64,000 nt of DNA from CAXMST01 sp963790085. GTDB taxonomy: Bacteria > Actinomycetota > Thermoleophilia > Solirubrobacterales > 70-9. Location of the stretch: the NCBI GenBank assembly GCA_963790085.1, contig CAWBNH010000006.1:62001-126000 (forward strand). Reading direction: 5' to 3'. Shown here one piece after another: positions 1-9,395 of this stretch; position 1 is the stretch's first letter; each line of letters opens with the position of its first letter. Under the pieces are notes generated by a model, which worked only from the letters and a program-made list of their open reading frames with translations, was not told the origin of the DNA and ran no database searches. The position numbers and the translations under genes were made by a program.

Positions 1-2
1 CG

Positions 3-338
3 ATCGTCGTCCTAGTGCCGCTCCTGTTCGGCGCCGTCTGCGGCTTCCTGGCTTCCGAAAGCGCCGCCGGCTGGTGGATCGCGAACGTGATCGCGGCGCT
101 TGGCGGGGTCGCCGGCGGCTACGAGCACGAGACCGCCGGCTCCGGGGCGAAGCGCGGCCTGCTCGCCGGGCTCATGTTCGGGACCGGGATCGTCGCTGCC
201 GACGCGGTCAGCGCCGCGGCGCCCACCGTCAGCACCCCCTCCCCGATCGCGATCTTTCCGCTGATCGCCGCGATCGGCGGCCTGCTGCTGGGGGCGCTCG
301 GCGGGCGCCTCCGGGGGCGCCTCGAAGCCGGCGGCTGA
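3..338 (+). CDS. Small glycine/alanine-rich membrane protein, 5' end cut by window edge
   Basis: The reading frame is open to the first bases of the window. The earliest visible start codon is GTG at 15, but the four codons before it are also hydrophobic (Ile-Val-Val-Leu), so the true start probably lies upstream and the entry is partial. About 110 residues are visible, with three hydrophobic Gly/Ala-rich stretches (about residues 1-20, 55-75 and 80-100) and a basic C-terminus (RLRGRLEAGG). I recognise no family; it looks like an integral membrane protein. It ends just before the promoter of the next gene and on the same strand. Confidence 0.55.
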   Translation: MVVLVPLLFGAVCGFLASESAAGWWIANVIAALGGVAGGYEHETAGSGAKRGLLAGLMFGTGIVAADAVSAAAPTVSTPSPIAIFPLIAAIGGLLLGALGGRLRGRLEAGG

Positions 339-345
339 GCCCGGC

Positions 346-351
346 TAACCT
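346..351 (+). promoter_or_regulatory. Predicted -10 element (TAACCT) of the FAD reductase gene
   Basis: TAACCT lies 8 nt before the ATG at 360. The expected transcription start therefore falls on or next to the initiation codon, suggesting a leaderless message. No convincing -35 is seen. Confidence 0.4.
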
Positions 352-359
352 CTCGGGCG

Positions 360-1532
360 ATGCCCGTCCGCAAGACGAAGCGAGGCGATCAGCGCACACC
401 CCTCGACGGCTCGTGGGACGTCCTCGTCTGCGGCGCCAGCTTCGCCGGCCTCAGCGTCGCCCGGGAGCTGGCCGGCTCGGGGGCGCGGGTGCTGGTCGTC
501 GATCGCTACGAGATCGGCGAACGGCAGACATCGGCCTGCGGGGCACCGACCGAGTGGCTGGCCAATATGGGTGTCGCCGACTCGATCCGCCAGACGTTCC
601 AGGAGATCGACTTCCACACCCAACACGGCGACAGCGTGATGAGGCTGCCGTGGTCGTTCTCGACCTTCGACTACCCGCAGCTCTGTGGCCTGCTCTGGGA
701 GCAGTGTGGCGAGGCTGAGTTCGAGACGGCGAAGATCGAGCGGCTGGCTGGGCCGTCGCCCGCGCCCGGGACTTCGATCGACCCCTCGCACACCTTCGAG
801 GTCGAGACCGACCGCGGCGTCCTCAGCGCTCCGCTCGTCGTCGACTGCCTCGGCTGGAGGCGCGTCCTCGGTGCCGACGGGTACCAGCCTCCCGACGGCC
901 CCCTCTCGCGCGGTCTCGAGGTCCACCCCCGGGGCCGGGGCGACCGCATGGAGATCTGGATCGAGCGGGACGTCGTACCCGCCGGCTACGGCTGGAGCTT
1001 CCCCGCCGGCGACGAGCTCCGCGTCGGCGTCGGCAGCTTCGATCCCAGGTTTCACGTCAAGCAGCCGACGGTCGAGCTCGCGGCGCGCCTCGACCTGCCC
1101 CCGGACGGCTACCAGGGCAACTGGATCCCGCACCGGCTGCGCGAGGCGACCGAAGGCGGGGTCTTCTTCTGCGGTGACTCCGCCGGCCACTGCCTGCCGC
1201 TGACGGCCGAGGGGATTCGCACCGCCTTCTACTTCGGGATCGCCGCCGGGCGAGAGCTGCGCGGTGTGGTCGAGGGCAGGATCGACCGGGCCGAGGCCCT
1301 CCGGCGCTACGCGGTCTTCAACGCCGCCCACCGCTGGAAGTTCGAGTGGATGCTCCGCGTCCAGAGACTGATTCCTCGGGTGCCGCCGCGCCTGCTTGCA
1401 CCGGCGCTCCGGACGATGAGCAGCGAGGCGTTCGTGCGCTGGTCGTTCAACCACTACCTGGACATCGCCCCCCCTTCGTTCGCCACGGCGACCAGCGCCA
1501 GGGCTGCCGGTCGCGACCCGGTGCCCGCCTGA
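360..1532 (+). CDS. FAD-dependent oxidoreductase, geranylgeranyl reductase-like
   Basis: This 390-residue protein has an N-terminal FAD-binding Rossmann motif (VLVCGASFAGLSVAREL, near residue 20), a conserved cysteine segment (TSACGAP, about 58-64) and the second FAD-contact motif (FCGDSAGHCLPLTAEGI, about 268-285). This is the usual layout of the geranylgeranyl reductase/flavin monooxygenase superfamily, whose members saturate polyprenyl chains or oxidise lipids and quinones. Lipid or isoprenoid reduction is the best guess, but the substrate cannot be read from sequence. The ATG at 360 fits the promoter just upstream. It converges on the transporter gene at 1549 with 16 bases between the stop codons. 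Confidence 0.8.
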   Translation: MPVRKTKRGDQRTPLDGSWDVLVCGASFAGLSVARELAGSGARVLVVDRYEIGERQTSACGAPTEWLANMGVADSIRQTFQEIDFHTQHGDSVMRLPWSFSTFDYPQLCGLLWEQCGEAEFETAKIERLAGPSPAPGTSIDPSHTFEVETDRGVLSAPLVVDCLGWRRVLGADGYQPPDGPLSRGLEVHPRGRGDRMEIWIERDVVPAGYGWSFPAGDELRVGVGSFDPRFHVKQPTVELAARLDLPPDGYQGNWIPHRLREATEGGVFFCGDSAGHCLPLTAEGIRTAFYFGIAAGRELRGVVEGRIDRAEALRRYAVFNAAHRWKFEWMLRVQRLIPRVPPRLLAPALRTMSSEAFVRWSFNHYLDIAPPSFATATSARAAGRDPVPA

Positions 1533-1548
1533 GCCTCGGGATCGCCCC

Positions 1549-1986
1549 CTAGCGGACGATCAGCCAGGTTCCCGCGAGCAGCAGCAGCACCCCGAGCACG
1601 CGGTCGATCGTCAGCGGCGTCTCCTCGAGGCCGAGCACGCCGAGCCGATCGAGGGTCACGCCGAAGGCGAGCTGGCCGGTGATCGTCGCCGCCGCAACAC
1701 CACCGGCGCCGATCTCGCGGACCGCGATCAGCGCCATCGTCACGTACAGGGCGCCGAGCAGTCCCCCGAGCAGGTAGACGGGGGCGACGTCCACCGCGGA
1801 GCGGACGTTGCCGATCTGGCCCGAGAGGCCGACGATCAGGGCAAGCGCCAGGGTTCCGATCATGAAGCTGACAAGCGCCGCCGGCAGGCTGCCGGTCGCG
1901 CGGCCGAGGCCGGCGTTGATCGCCGGCTGCATGGCGATCAAGCCACCCACCGCGGCCGTGAGGATTACGGCGACGCCCCGGTCCAT
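1549..1986 (-). CDS. DMT-superfamily transporter, YdcZ (DUF606) type
   Basis: This 145-residue membrane protein has about five hydrophobic helices and the family-like opening AVGGLIAMQPAINAGLGR and the AAATITGQLAFG segment. The length matches single-domain YdcZ/DUF606 proteins (about 140-150 residues) of the drug/metabolite transporter superfamily, which often act as dimers or pairs. The open frame extends much further upstream (to 2859) opposite the sigma-factor gene, but the family homology begins at the ATG at 1986. A TACGAT -10 box sits 6 nt before that ATG. The substrate is unknown. Confidence 0.8.
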   Translation of the reverse strand: MDRGVAVILTAAVGGLIAMQPAINAGLGRATGSLPAALVSFMIGTLALALIVGLSGQIGNVRSAVDVAPVYLLGGLLGALYVTMALIAVREIGAGGVAAATITGQLAFGVTLDRLGVLGLEETPLTIDRVLGVLLLLAGTWLIVR

Positions 1987-1992
1987 ACCCGG

Positions 1993-1998
1993 ATCGTA
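1993..1998 (-). promoter_or_regulatory. Predicted -10 element (TACGAT) of the YdcZ-type transporter gene
   Basis: Read on the minus strand, TACGAT is followed by CCGGGT and then ATG at 1986. The 6-nt gap implies an (almost) leaderless transcript and supports the short start over the long upstream open frame. Confidence 0.5.
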
Positions 1999-2100
1999 GT
2001 CGCCGGTGGCCGTGATCTTCGCTCGCCGGCGGGGTTGCTTGTCCGCACCCGTTTCTCTCAAGCCCTCGATCCCGACAGCCGATGGACCGACAAGGACCGC

Positions 2101-3351
2101 ATGCCCCCTCCAGCCCGCACGCGACCGATCGCCCGCCGAGCGCTCTCGAAGCAGAGTGACGCGCGGCTCGTGAGGCTCCTGCGCGAGGGCCACGAGGCGG
2201 CCTTCGAGGAGATCGTCGGCCGCTACCAACATCCGCTCACGGCCTTCGCAGTGGCCTTCGTGCCCTTCCACCGCGCCGAGGACGTGGTCCAGGCCTCGCT
2301 GATCAAGGCGCACCAGGCGCTGCTCGCCGACGACCGCGAGGTCTCGCTGCGTGCCTGGCTGTTCACGATCGTCCGCAATGGGGCGCTGAACGCGATCCGG
2401 GACGACCCGGAGTGGCTCGAGCTCGACCCCGACCACGACGGCGTTCCACAGCCGCCCGCGATCGCCGAGCAAAACGAGGAGCTCCGTCGACTCGTCGCGG
2501 CGATCTGTGCGCTGCCCGCAGCGCAGCGCAGGGCACTGATCGGACGCGAGATGGACGGCGAGGGCCACGCCGAGCTGGCCGCTGAGCTCGGAACCACGGC
2601 GACCGCCGTGCGCGGCCTGATCTTCCGCGCGCGGACGACGCTGCGCAACGCGTTGGGCGCCGCGATCCCGCTGCCGCTGCTGAGGTTGCTGATGACCGAG
2701 GGATCCGCGCTCGGGGCCGGCGCCGGCGCGGCGGCGTTCGGAGGAGGCGCCAAGGTGGCGGCCGCGATATCCGCGACCGCGGTTGCGCTTGCCGGCGGCG
2801 TCGCCCTCGAGGGATCTCAGCCCGGTGAGCGCTCGAACCAGGCCAGCGCGGCAGGCCAAGGGGCGGAGAGCGAGGCGCGGTCGGTAGGGGAGAGATCGGC
2901 CGGAACCCAGGTCGATCGTGTCCTGTCCGCATCGGATGCGTCGGCGCGGTCAGCCGCCGTGGACTCCGACGGCGGCGACGCCGGACGCAGGGAATCCTCC
3001 GAGAAGCCAGGTCGGGACGACTCCAGTGGGCCGGGCAGCGGCAGTGACGACCGCGGGGGCTCCTCGGGGGAGAGCCACGAGCAGGGCGAGGAGGGTGGCA
3101 GCGGAAGCAGCGGGCCGGGTGGCGGCGGCTCCGGCCCGGACGGTGACGGTGGCGGCGGCCACAGCGGATCGGGCGGCGGCCACAGCGGATCGGGCGGCGG
3201 CCACTCCGGTTCCGGCGGCGGCCCCGAGGGTGACGACGGTGACAGCTCAGGACCGAGCGACGGTGATGACGGCGGCGGGGATAGCTCCGGCCCAGGAGAC
3301 GGACGCGAAGGCGAGGAAGCGGAGGACCGTTCCGGCCCCGGCGGTGGCTGA
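2101..3351 (+). CDS. ECF-type sigma-70 factor with transmembrane segment and Ser/Gly/Asp-rich tail
   Basis: The 416-residue product starts with sigma region 2 (about residues 18-100, SDARLVRLLREGHEAAFEEI, WLFTIVRNGALNAIRDD) and region 4 with a helix-turn-helix (about 120-185, LPAAQRRALIGREMDG, TAVRGLIFRARTTLRNAL). These replace -35/-10 recognition by RNA polymerase. After region 4 comes a weak hydrophobic segment (about 218-238, KVAAAISATAVALAGG), then about 180 residues of low-complexity Ser/Gly/Asp/Glu/His sequence with SGPG and GGHSGSGG repeats. ECF factors are usually about 180-220 residues, so more than half of this protein is extension. I chose ATG 2101 over TTG 2035 because AAGGA lies 5 nt upstream and coding-like composition starts there. 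No separate anti-sigma gene is adjacent; tail and membrane segment may play that role (inference). Confidence 0.85.
   Translation: MPPPARTRPIARRALSKQSDARLVRLLREGHEAAFEEIVGRYQHPLTAFAVAFVPFHRAEDVVQASLIKAHQALLADDREVSLRAWLFTIVRNGALNAIRDDPEWLELDPDHDGVPQPPAIAEQNEELRRLVAAICALPAAQRRALIGREMDGEGHAELAAELGTTATAVRGLIFRARTTLRNALGAAIPLPLLRLLMTEGSALGAGAGAAAFGGGAKVAAAISATAVALAGGVALEGSQPGERSNQASAAGQGAESEARSVGERSAGTQVDRVLSASDASARSAAVDSDGGDAGRRESSEKPGRDDSSGPGSGSDDRGGSSGESHEQGEEGGSGSSGPGGGGSGPDGDGGGGHSGSGGGHSGSGGGHSGSGGGPEGDDGDSSGPSDGDDGGGDSSGPGDGREGEEAEDRSGPGGG
3151..3213 (+). repeat. Three tandem 21-bp units within the sigma-factor tail
   Basis: Units at 3151-3171 and 3172-3192 are identical, and 3193-3213 differs only in its second half. 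Each encodes GGGHSGS. The repeat is in frame and therefore a coding minisatellite that could vary in copy number between strains. Confidence 0.85.
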
Positions 3352-3470
3352 GTCGATTGCAGGTCCGCGTGATCCTGAGCGTTCGCTCGGGTTTAGGTAC
3401 CGAACTCGCAGATAACCCAACCACCGGTGCCTCCCGGACAGACGGGCGCCACCCGGGGAGGAGAAGGACA

Positions 3471-4133
3471 ATGAAGGCACGAAGGTTGATGATTACGCTG
3501 ATCGCGCTCTGCTTCACGGCGGTCGCGGTGGCCGGTACGGCAACGGCAAAGGACCGGAACAACGACCGGATCCCGGACCGCTGGGAGAAGCGTTACAAGC
3601 TCTCGCTGAACAAGAAGCAGGGCCGGCGCGACCAGGACCGCGACGGCCTCAAGAACCGGGCGGAGTACCGGTCGAAGACCAGCCCGCGCAGCGCCGACAG
3701 CGACGGCGACGGCACCGAGGACGGCGATGAGGGCGCCGGCAAGATCGCCGGCTACGACCCGGTCACCGGCGAGCTCGTGGTCAACCTGTTCGGTGGCGAC
3801 ACGGTCTCCGGCCTGGTCACCGACGAGACCGAGATCCGCTGCGGGTGCAAGGGCACCGACGACGAGTACGAGGACGAGGACTCCGCCGACCGAACGCTCC
3901 GCCACGGGGGCAACTCCGGACCAGGCGGCGGCGATGATGATGACGACCACTCCGGTCCCGGCCACGGCGACGACGATGACGACCGCTCCGGGCACGGTGA
4001 CGATCGACTCTGCTCCACCGACGAGTTGGTTCAGGGCGCCGTCGTCAGCGAGGCCGAGCTCGAGCTGACCGCGGACGGCCTCGTATTCGACGAGGTCGAG
4101 CTGGTCAAGCGCGACCCGACCTCCGGAGGCTGA
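3471..4133 (+). CDS. Secreted acidic protein with Ca-binding-type DxDxDG repeats and DUF5666-like fold
   Basis: The ATG at 3471 follows an AGGAG/AAGGA ribosome-binding region. The 220-residue product has a Sec signal peptide (residues 1-26, ending ATATA-K). Then come thrombospondin type 3-like acidic motifs (DRNNDRIPD, DQDRDGLKN, DSDGDGTEDGDE, about 27-90) resembling calcium-binding loops. A beta-rich stretch (GYDPVTGELVVNL to TDETEIRCGCKG, about 95-125) resembles the DUF5666 style. A His/Asp/Gly tract with SGPG motifs follows, and a C-terminal segment (LVQGAVVSEAELEL). It lies 119 bp downstream of the sigma-factor gene on the same strand and shares its SGPG/HSG composition, so a functional link is inferred. 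Function is unknown. Confidence 0.7.
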   Translation: MKARRLMITLIALCFTAVAVAGTATAKDRNNDRIPDRWEKRYKLSLNKKQGRRDQDRDGLKNRAEYRSKTSPRSADSDGDGTEDGDEGAGKIAGYDPVTGELVVNLFGGDTVSGLVTDETEIRCGCKGTDDEYEDEDSADRTLRHGGNSGPGGGDDDDDHSGPGHGDDDDDRSGHGDDRLCSTDELVQGAVVSEAELELTADGLVFDEVELVKRDPTSGG

Positions 4134-4167
4134 TCCGGCAGGACAGCGCACCGGAGATGCACTCGCA

Positions 4168-4195
4168 GAGAGGGACGCCGATCGGCGTCCCTCTC
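4168..4195. terminator. Perfect 28-bp palindrome between convergent genes
   Basis: A 12-bp GC-rich stem (GAGAGGGACGCC / GGCGTCCCTCTC) with a GATC loop lies between the stop of the secreted-protein gene and the stop of polA. There is no U tract, but such stems commonly terminate transcription in high-GC actinobacteria. It could serve both directions. Confidence 0.75.
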
Positions 4196-4259
4196 GCGTC
4201 TGCGGGCCCGGTCGGCGACCACGGCCCTCCGAGGCCCGCATGCGCCGGGGCGGTCCCCG

Positions 4260-6881
4260 CTACTTACAGGCGAGCCAGTCGGGGCCGGAGCCGATGTCCA
4301 CGGCCAGCGGGGGGTCGAGGTCGAAGGCCGCGACCATCTCGCTGCGGGCCAGATCGCCGACGGACTCGGCCTCCGCCTCAGGTCCCTCGAAGAGCAGCTC
4401 GTCGTGGATCTGCAGGACCAGCCGCGTCTCGAGGCCGCCGTCGCGGAGCGCCTCGCTGCAGCGGATCATCGCCAGCTTGATGATGTCCGCCGCAGTTCCC
4501 TGAATGACCGTATTGACGGCGAGCCGCTCTCCGAGCGAGCGCGTCTGCGGGTTGCCGGAGCGAAGCTCTGGGATCAGCCTTCGCCGCCCCATCAGCGTCG
4601 TCACCTGCCCCTCGGCCTTTGCCCGCTCGATCGTCTCGTCGATGAACCGCTTGACGCCCTCGAAGCGCTCGAAGTATCGGTTGATGTACGCGCCCGCCTC
4701 CTTGACGTCGATCCCGAGCCGATCCGCAAGCCCGAAGGCACTGAGGCCGTAGGCGATCCCGTAGTTGACCATCTTCGCCTTCGATCGCTCGCCGAGCGAA
4801 ACGGCCTCCGGGTCAGCGCCGATGATCCCCGCCGCGGTCGCCGAGTGCACGTCCTCGCCCGAAGCGAAGATCTCACGCAGGGCCGCATCGCCGGAGATGT
4901 GGGCCAGGACCCGGAGCTCGACCTGGTTGTAGTCGCACGAGGTCAGGATGCTTCCCTGCTCGGCGACGAAACAGCTCCGGAGCGGCCGGCCCAGCTCGGA
5001 GCGGATCGGGATGTTCTGAAGGTTCGGATTGGTGCTCGAGAGCCGGCCCGTCGCCGCCCGGACCTGGCTGAACGTGGTGTGGATCCGGCCGGTCCCGGCA
5101 TCGATCAGGCCGGGCAGCGAGTCGAGGTAGGTGTTCTTCAGCTTCGTCACCTCGCGCCAGCGCTCGATCTCGGCGACGATCTCATGCTCCTCCCTGATCT
5201 GTCCGAGGACGCGGGCGTCGGTCGAGTAGCCGGTCTTCCCGCGTCGCTTGCGACTCAGGCCCAGCTCATCGAACAGGACCTGGGCGAGCTGTTGCGGCGA
5301 GCCGATCGTGAACTCGTGGCCGGCCAGCTCCCAGATCTCCTCCTGGAGGCGCTCGGCTTCACCCGCGAGCGAGTCGGAGATCGCGGTCAGCCGCTCGACG
5401 TCGAGCTTCAAGCCCTCCCGCTCCATCGCCGCCAGCACCTCGATCAGCGGCAACTCGACCTCCTCCATCACGCGCTCGAGGTCGAGCTCAGCCAGCTTCG
5501 GGCGCTGCCGCGCCGCCAGTTCCCAGGCCAGCCGGGCGCTCTCGGCAGTGTCGGCCCCCTGCTCGGAGCCGTCGAGCGATAGCTGCCCGTCGTCGCCGCC
5601 CTCGGAGCTGACGCTGATCCCCTCGTCCGCAGCGAGCTCGCGAAGCTCGTAGGTGCGGCGGGCGGGGTCGATCAGGTAGGCGGCGACGATCGTGTCGTGA
5701 GCGAGTTGCAGCGACCCTGCGCGGGCGTTGGCCAGCAGGCCCGCCGGCCCACCCCCACCCAGCGCCTTGAAGTCGTGGGCGATCAGCGGCCGGCCGGCCA
5801 GCGCCTGGGCCAGTGCGTCGCGCTCGATCTCGCCGGCCAGGAGGCTCGCGCCATCGAAGCCCCCCCAACGGCCGCCGCTGAACGCGATCGCGGCCTCCCC
5901 CTCCCCGAGATCGGCGGGAAGCCCCTCGCGCGGCTCGATCTCGACGGCCCGCTCGGCCGAGCGCTCGGGGACGGCTTCGTCCCAGTCCTCCTCGAGCCGC
6001 TGGATCACCTGCCGGAGCTCGAACTCGGCAGCGTAGTCGCGGAGCCTCGATCGGTCGGGCTCGCTCGCCATCACCGCCTCGAGGTCGATGCCGACATCGA
6101 CGTCGAGATGCATGGTCGCGAGATCGCGCGAGACTCGCGCGTCGTCGGCATGCGCGACCAGGTTCTCCTTGCGCTTCTTGCCCGAGATGCTGTCGACGTT
6201 GGCGAGCACCGACTCGAGGTCCCCGTACTCCTGCAACAGCGTGGCCGCGGTCTTCTCACCGATCCCCGGAACCCCGGGGATGTTGTCGGAGCTATCCCCC
6301 TTGAGCCCGATCAGGTCGGGCACCGCCTCGGGGGGCACCCCCCAGCGCTCGACCACCGCGTCGCGGTCGTAGACCTTCGTCTCGGTGACGCCCCGCGATG
6401 TGGTCATCACCCGGATCCCGTCGCCGACCAGCTGGTAGACATCGCGGTCGCCCGAGACGACCATCACCGGGATCCCCTTGCGCTTCGCCTCTGTCGCGAG
6501 CGTCGCGATCACGTCGTCCGCCTCCCAGCCCTCGACGCGGACGTTGGTGAACCCGAAGGCCTCGGCCAACGGCGGCAGGTGCGGCCACTGCTCCTGAAGC
6601 AGGTCCGGGCGCCTCTTGCGCTGCGCCTTGTATTCGGGGTAGGTCTTCTCGCGGCCCGACATGCCCGCATCCCAAGCGACGACCACCGCCGCAGGCCGGT
6701 GGTCGGTGAGGGCCTTGACCATCATCGAGGCGAAGCCGTAGATCGCGTTCGTCGGCCGCCCGTCGGATGTCGCCATCGACTCGGGGAGGGCGAAGAAGGC
6801 GCGATAGGCGAGGCTGTTGCCGTCGATCAGGAAGAGCTCGTGATCGTCGTCCTGCCTATCTGTGTCCGGGCCCTGCGACAT
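4260..6881 (-). CDS. polA: DNA polymerase I, proofreading site apparently lost
   Basis: The 873-residue enzyme fills repair gaps and removes RNA primers. Its 5'-nuclease domain spans about residues 1-300 (FLIDGNSLAYRAFFALP; GLKGDSSDNIPGVPGIG). A degenerate 3'-5' exonuclease-like domain (about 320-470) follows, in which the expected DxE metal motif reads AIAFSGGRWGG. The polymerase domain carries motif A (SCDYNQVELRVLAHIS, about 650), the O-helix (RSKAKMVNYGIAYG, about 700) and motif C (LQIHDELLFE, about 827). Length and architecture match actinobacterial Pol I, where loss of proofreading is common. The gene is divergent from the malic enzyme and has a clear TATGAT -10 box 8 nt before its ATG. 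Confidence 0.97.
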   Translation of the reverse strand: MSQGPDTDRQDDDHELFLIDGNSLAYRAFFALPESMATSDGRPTNAIYGFASMMVKALTDHRPAAVVVAWDAGMSGREKTYPEYKAQRKRRPDLLQEQWPHLPPLAEAFGFTNVRVEGWEADDVIATLATEAKRKGIPVMVVSGDRDVYQLVGDGIRVMTTSRGVTETKVYDRDAVVERWGVPPEAVPDLIGLKGDSSDNIPGVPGIGEKTAATLLQEYGDLESVLANVDSISGKKRKENLVAHADDARVSRDLATMHLDVDVGIDLEAVMASEPDRSRLRDYAAEFELRQVIQRLEEDWDEAVPERSAERAVEIEPREGLPADLGEGEAAIAFSGGRWGGFDGASLLAGEIERDALAQALAGRPLIAHDFKALGGGGPAGLLANARAGSLQLAHDTIVAAYLIDPARRTYELRELAADEGISVSSEGGDDGQLSLDGSEQGADTAESARLAWELAARQRPKLAELDLERVMEEVELPLIEVLAAMEREGLKLDVERLTAISDSLAGEAERLQEEIWELAGHEFTIGSPQQLAQVLFDELGLSRKRRGKTGYSTDARVLGQIREEHEIVAEIERWREVTKLKNTYLDSLPGLIDAGTGRIHTTFSQVRAATGRLSSTNPNLQNIPIRSELGRPLRSCFVAEQGSILTSCDYNQVELRVLAHISGDAALREIFASGEDVHSATAAGIIGADPEAVSLGERSKAKMVNYGIAYGLSAFGLADRLGIDVKEAGAYINRYFERFEGVKRFIDETIERAKAEGQVTTLMGRRRLIPELRSGNPQTRSLGERLAVNTVIQGTAADIIKLAMIRCSEALRDGGLETRLVLQIHDELLFEGPEAEAESVGDLARSEMVAAFDLDPPLAVDIGSGPDWLACK

Positions 6882-6889
6882 CGGGCCGG

Positions 6890-6895
6890 ATCATA
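6890..6895 (-). promoter_or_regulatory. Predicted -10 element (TATGAT) of polA
   Basis: Minus-strand TATGAT is followed by CCGGCCCG and then the polA ATG. The 8-nt gap predicts a leaderless polA message. The same arrangement, TATGATCCG then CGATG, appears in the opposite direction for the divergent malic enzyme. Confidence 0.55.
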
Positions 6896-6976
6896 GGCGC
6901 GTGATCTAGGGTGAAGCGACCGCCGGGCAGCCGCGTGCCCACGCACTCTGGGGCCGGACGGCCGTGGGTCCGCGAC

Positions 6977-6982
6977 TATGAT
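6977..6982 (+). promoter_or_regulatory. Predicted -10 element (TATGAT) of the malic enzyme gene
   Basis: TATGAT is followed by a 10-nt gap and ATG at 6993. The in-frame ATG at 6978 lies inside this hexamer, so it is unlikely to be transcribed as a start. This box decides the start choice for the downstream gene. Confidence 0.5.
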
Positions 6983-6992
6983 CCGCGGCTCG

Positions 6993-8447
<1,455 letters not shown>

Positions 8448-8471
8448 CAGGAACCCGAACGGAGGTAACGA

Positions 8472-9380
8472 ATGAGAGTCCTCGTCACTGGAGCGAGCGG
8501 AACGATCGGCAGGGCGACCTGCGACGCGCTGTTGGCGCGAGGCGACGAGGTGAACGGCTTGACCCGGGATCCCGAATCCGCCCGCGACACCAACCCGACC
8601 GTCAACTGGTACGGCTGGAACCCGACCTCGGAGCGGCCTCCGGGTGAGGCGCTGGCAGATGTCGACGGGGTCATCAACCTCGTCGGTGAGCCGATCAACC
8701 AACGCTGGACCGATCAGGCCAAGGAGCGGATTCTCGCCTCGCGGGAGACGGCGACGCACAACCTCGTGCAGGCGATGCTCACGGCGGAGCCCCGGCCCAA
8801 GGTCCTGGTCAGTCAGAGCGCGATCGGATACTACGGCGATCGCGGTGATGCGCTGGTCGACGAGGAGACCGGCCCCGGCGAGAGCTTCGACGCGAGGGTC
8901 TGCGTCGCCTGGGAGGCCGCGGCGCGCGAAGTCGAGGGTCACGGCGTGCGGCTCGTGATCATCCGCACGGGACTCGTTCTCGACAAGGACTCTGGCCTGC
9001 TCTCCGAGTTGCTGTTGCCGTTCAAGCTCGGTGTCGGCGGCCCCGTCGCGGGCGGCGCGAACTACATGCCCTGGATCAGCCTCGACGACGAGGTGGGCCT
9101 CCTGCTCTGGGCCCTCGATACGCCAAGTGCCGACGGCGTATACAACGGCACGGCGCCCGAGCCGGTGACCAACCGGGACTTCGCGAAGGCGCTCGGCCGG
9201 GCGCTCGGACGACCGGCCGTGCTGCCGGTGCCGAAGTTCGCCGTCAACTTGCGGCTTGGCAGCGAGCTCGGCGAGGTAGCGACCGGCGGCCAGCGCGCCC
9301 TCCCGCGCCGCGCCCTCGACGAGGGCTACGACTTCCGCCACACCGATATCGACTCGGGGCTGAGCGCGGCGTTGGGCTGA
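8472..9380 (+). CDS. SDR-family epimerase-like protein, TIGR01777 type
   Basis: The 302-residue protein opens with the NAD(P)-binding motif VLVTGASGTIGRATCDAL (residues 3-20) and contains the INLVGEPINQRWTDQAKERIL segment region (about 70-90) and QSAIGYYGDRGD (about 115-127) typical of the TIGR01777/YfcH family. The C-terminus (RPAVLPVPKFAVNL onward) matches the DUF1731 domain seen there. GGAGGT sits 5 nt before the ATG, one of the few canonical ribosome-binding sites here. The physiological substrate of this family is not established. It converges on the following gene with 15 bp between stops. Confidence 0.88.
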   Translation: MRVLVTGASGTIGRATCDALLARGDEVNGLTRDPESARDTNPTVNWYGWNPTSERPPGEALADVDGVINLVGEPINQRWTDQAKERILASRETATHNLVQAMLTAEPRPKVLVSQSAIGYYGDRGDALVDEETGPGESFDARVCVAWEAAAREVEGHGVRLVIIRTGLVLDKDSGLLSELLLPFKLGVGGPVAGGANYMPWISLDDEVGLLLWALDTPSADGVYNGTAPEPVTNRDFAKALGRALGRPAVLPVPKFAVNLRLGSELGEVATGGQRALPRRALDEGYDFRHTDIDSGLSAALG

Positions 9381-9395
9381 CCCCGGCTCTGGAGC

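Noticed and set aside
2035..2100. TTG start of the sigma-factor frame at 2035
   Set aside because: No ribosome-binding site lies before it, the 22 extra residues are unlike sigma factors, and ATG 2101 has AAGGA upstream.
3151..3213. CRISPR-like direct repeats
   Set aside because: The 21-bp units are adjacent without spacers and are in frame with the sigma factor, so they are a coding repeat.
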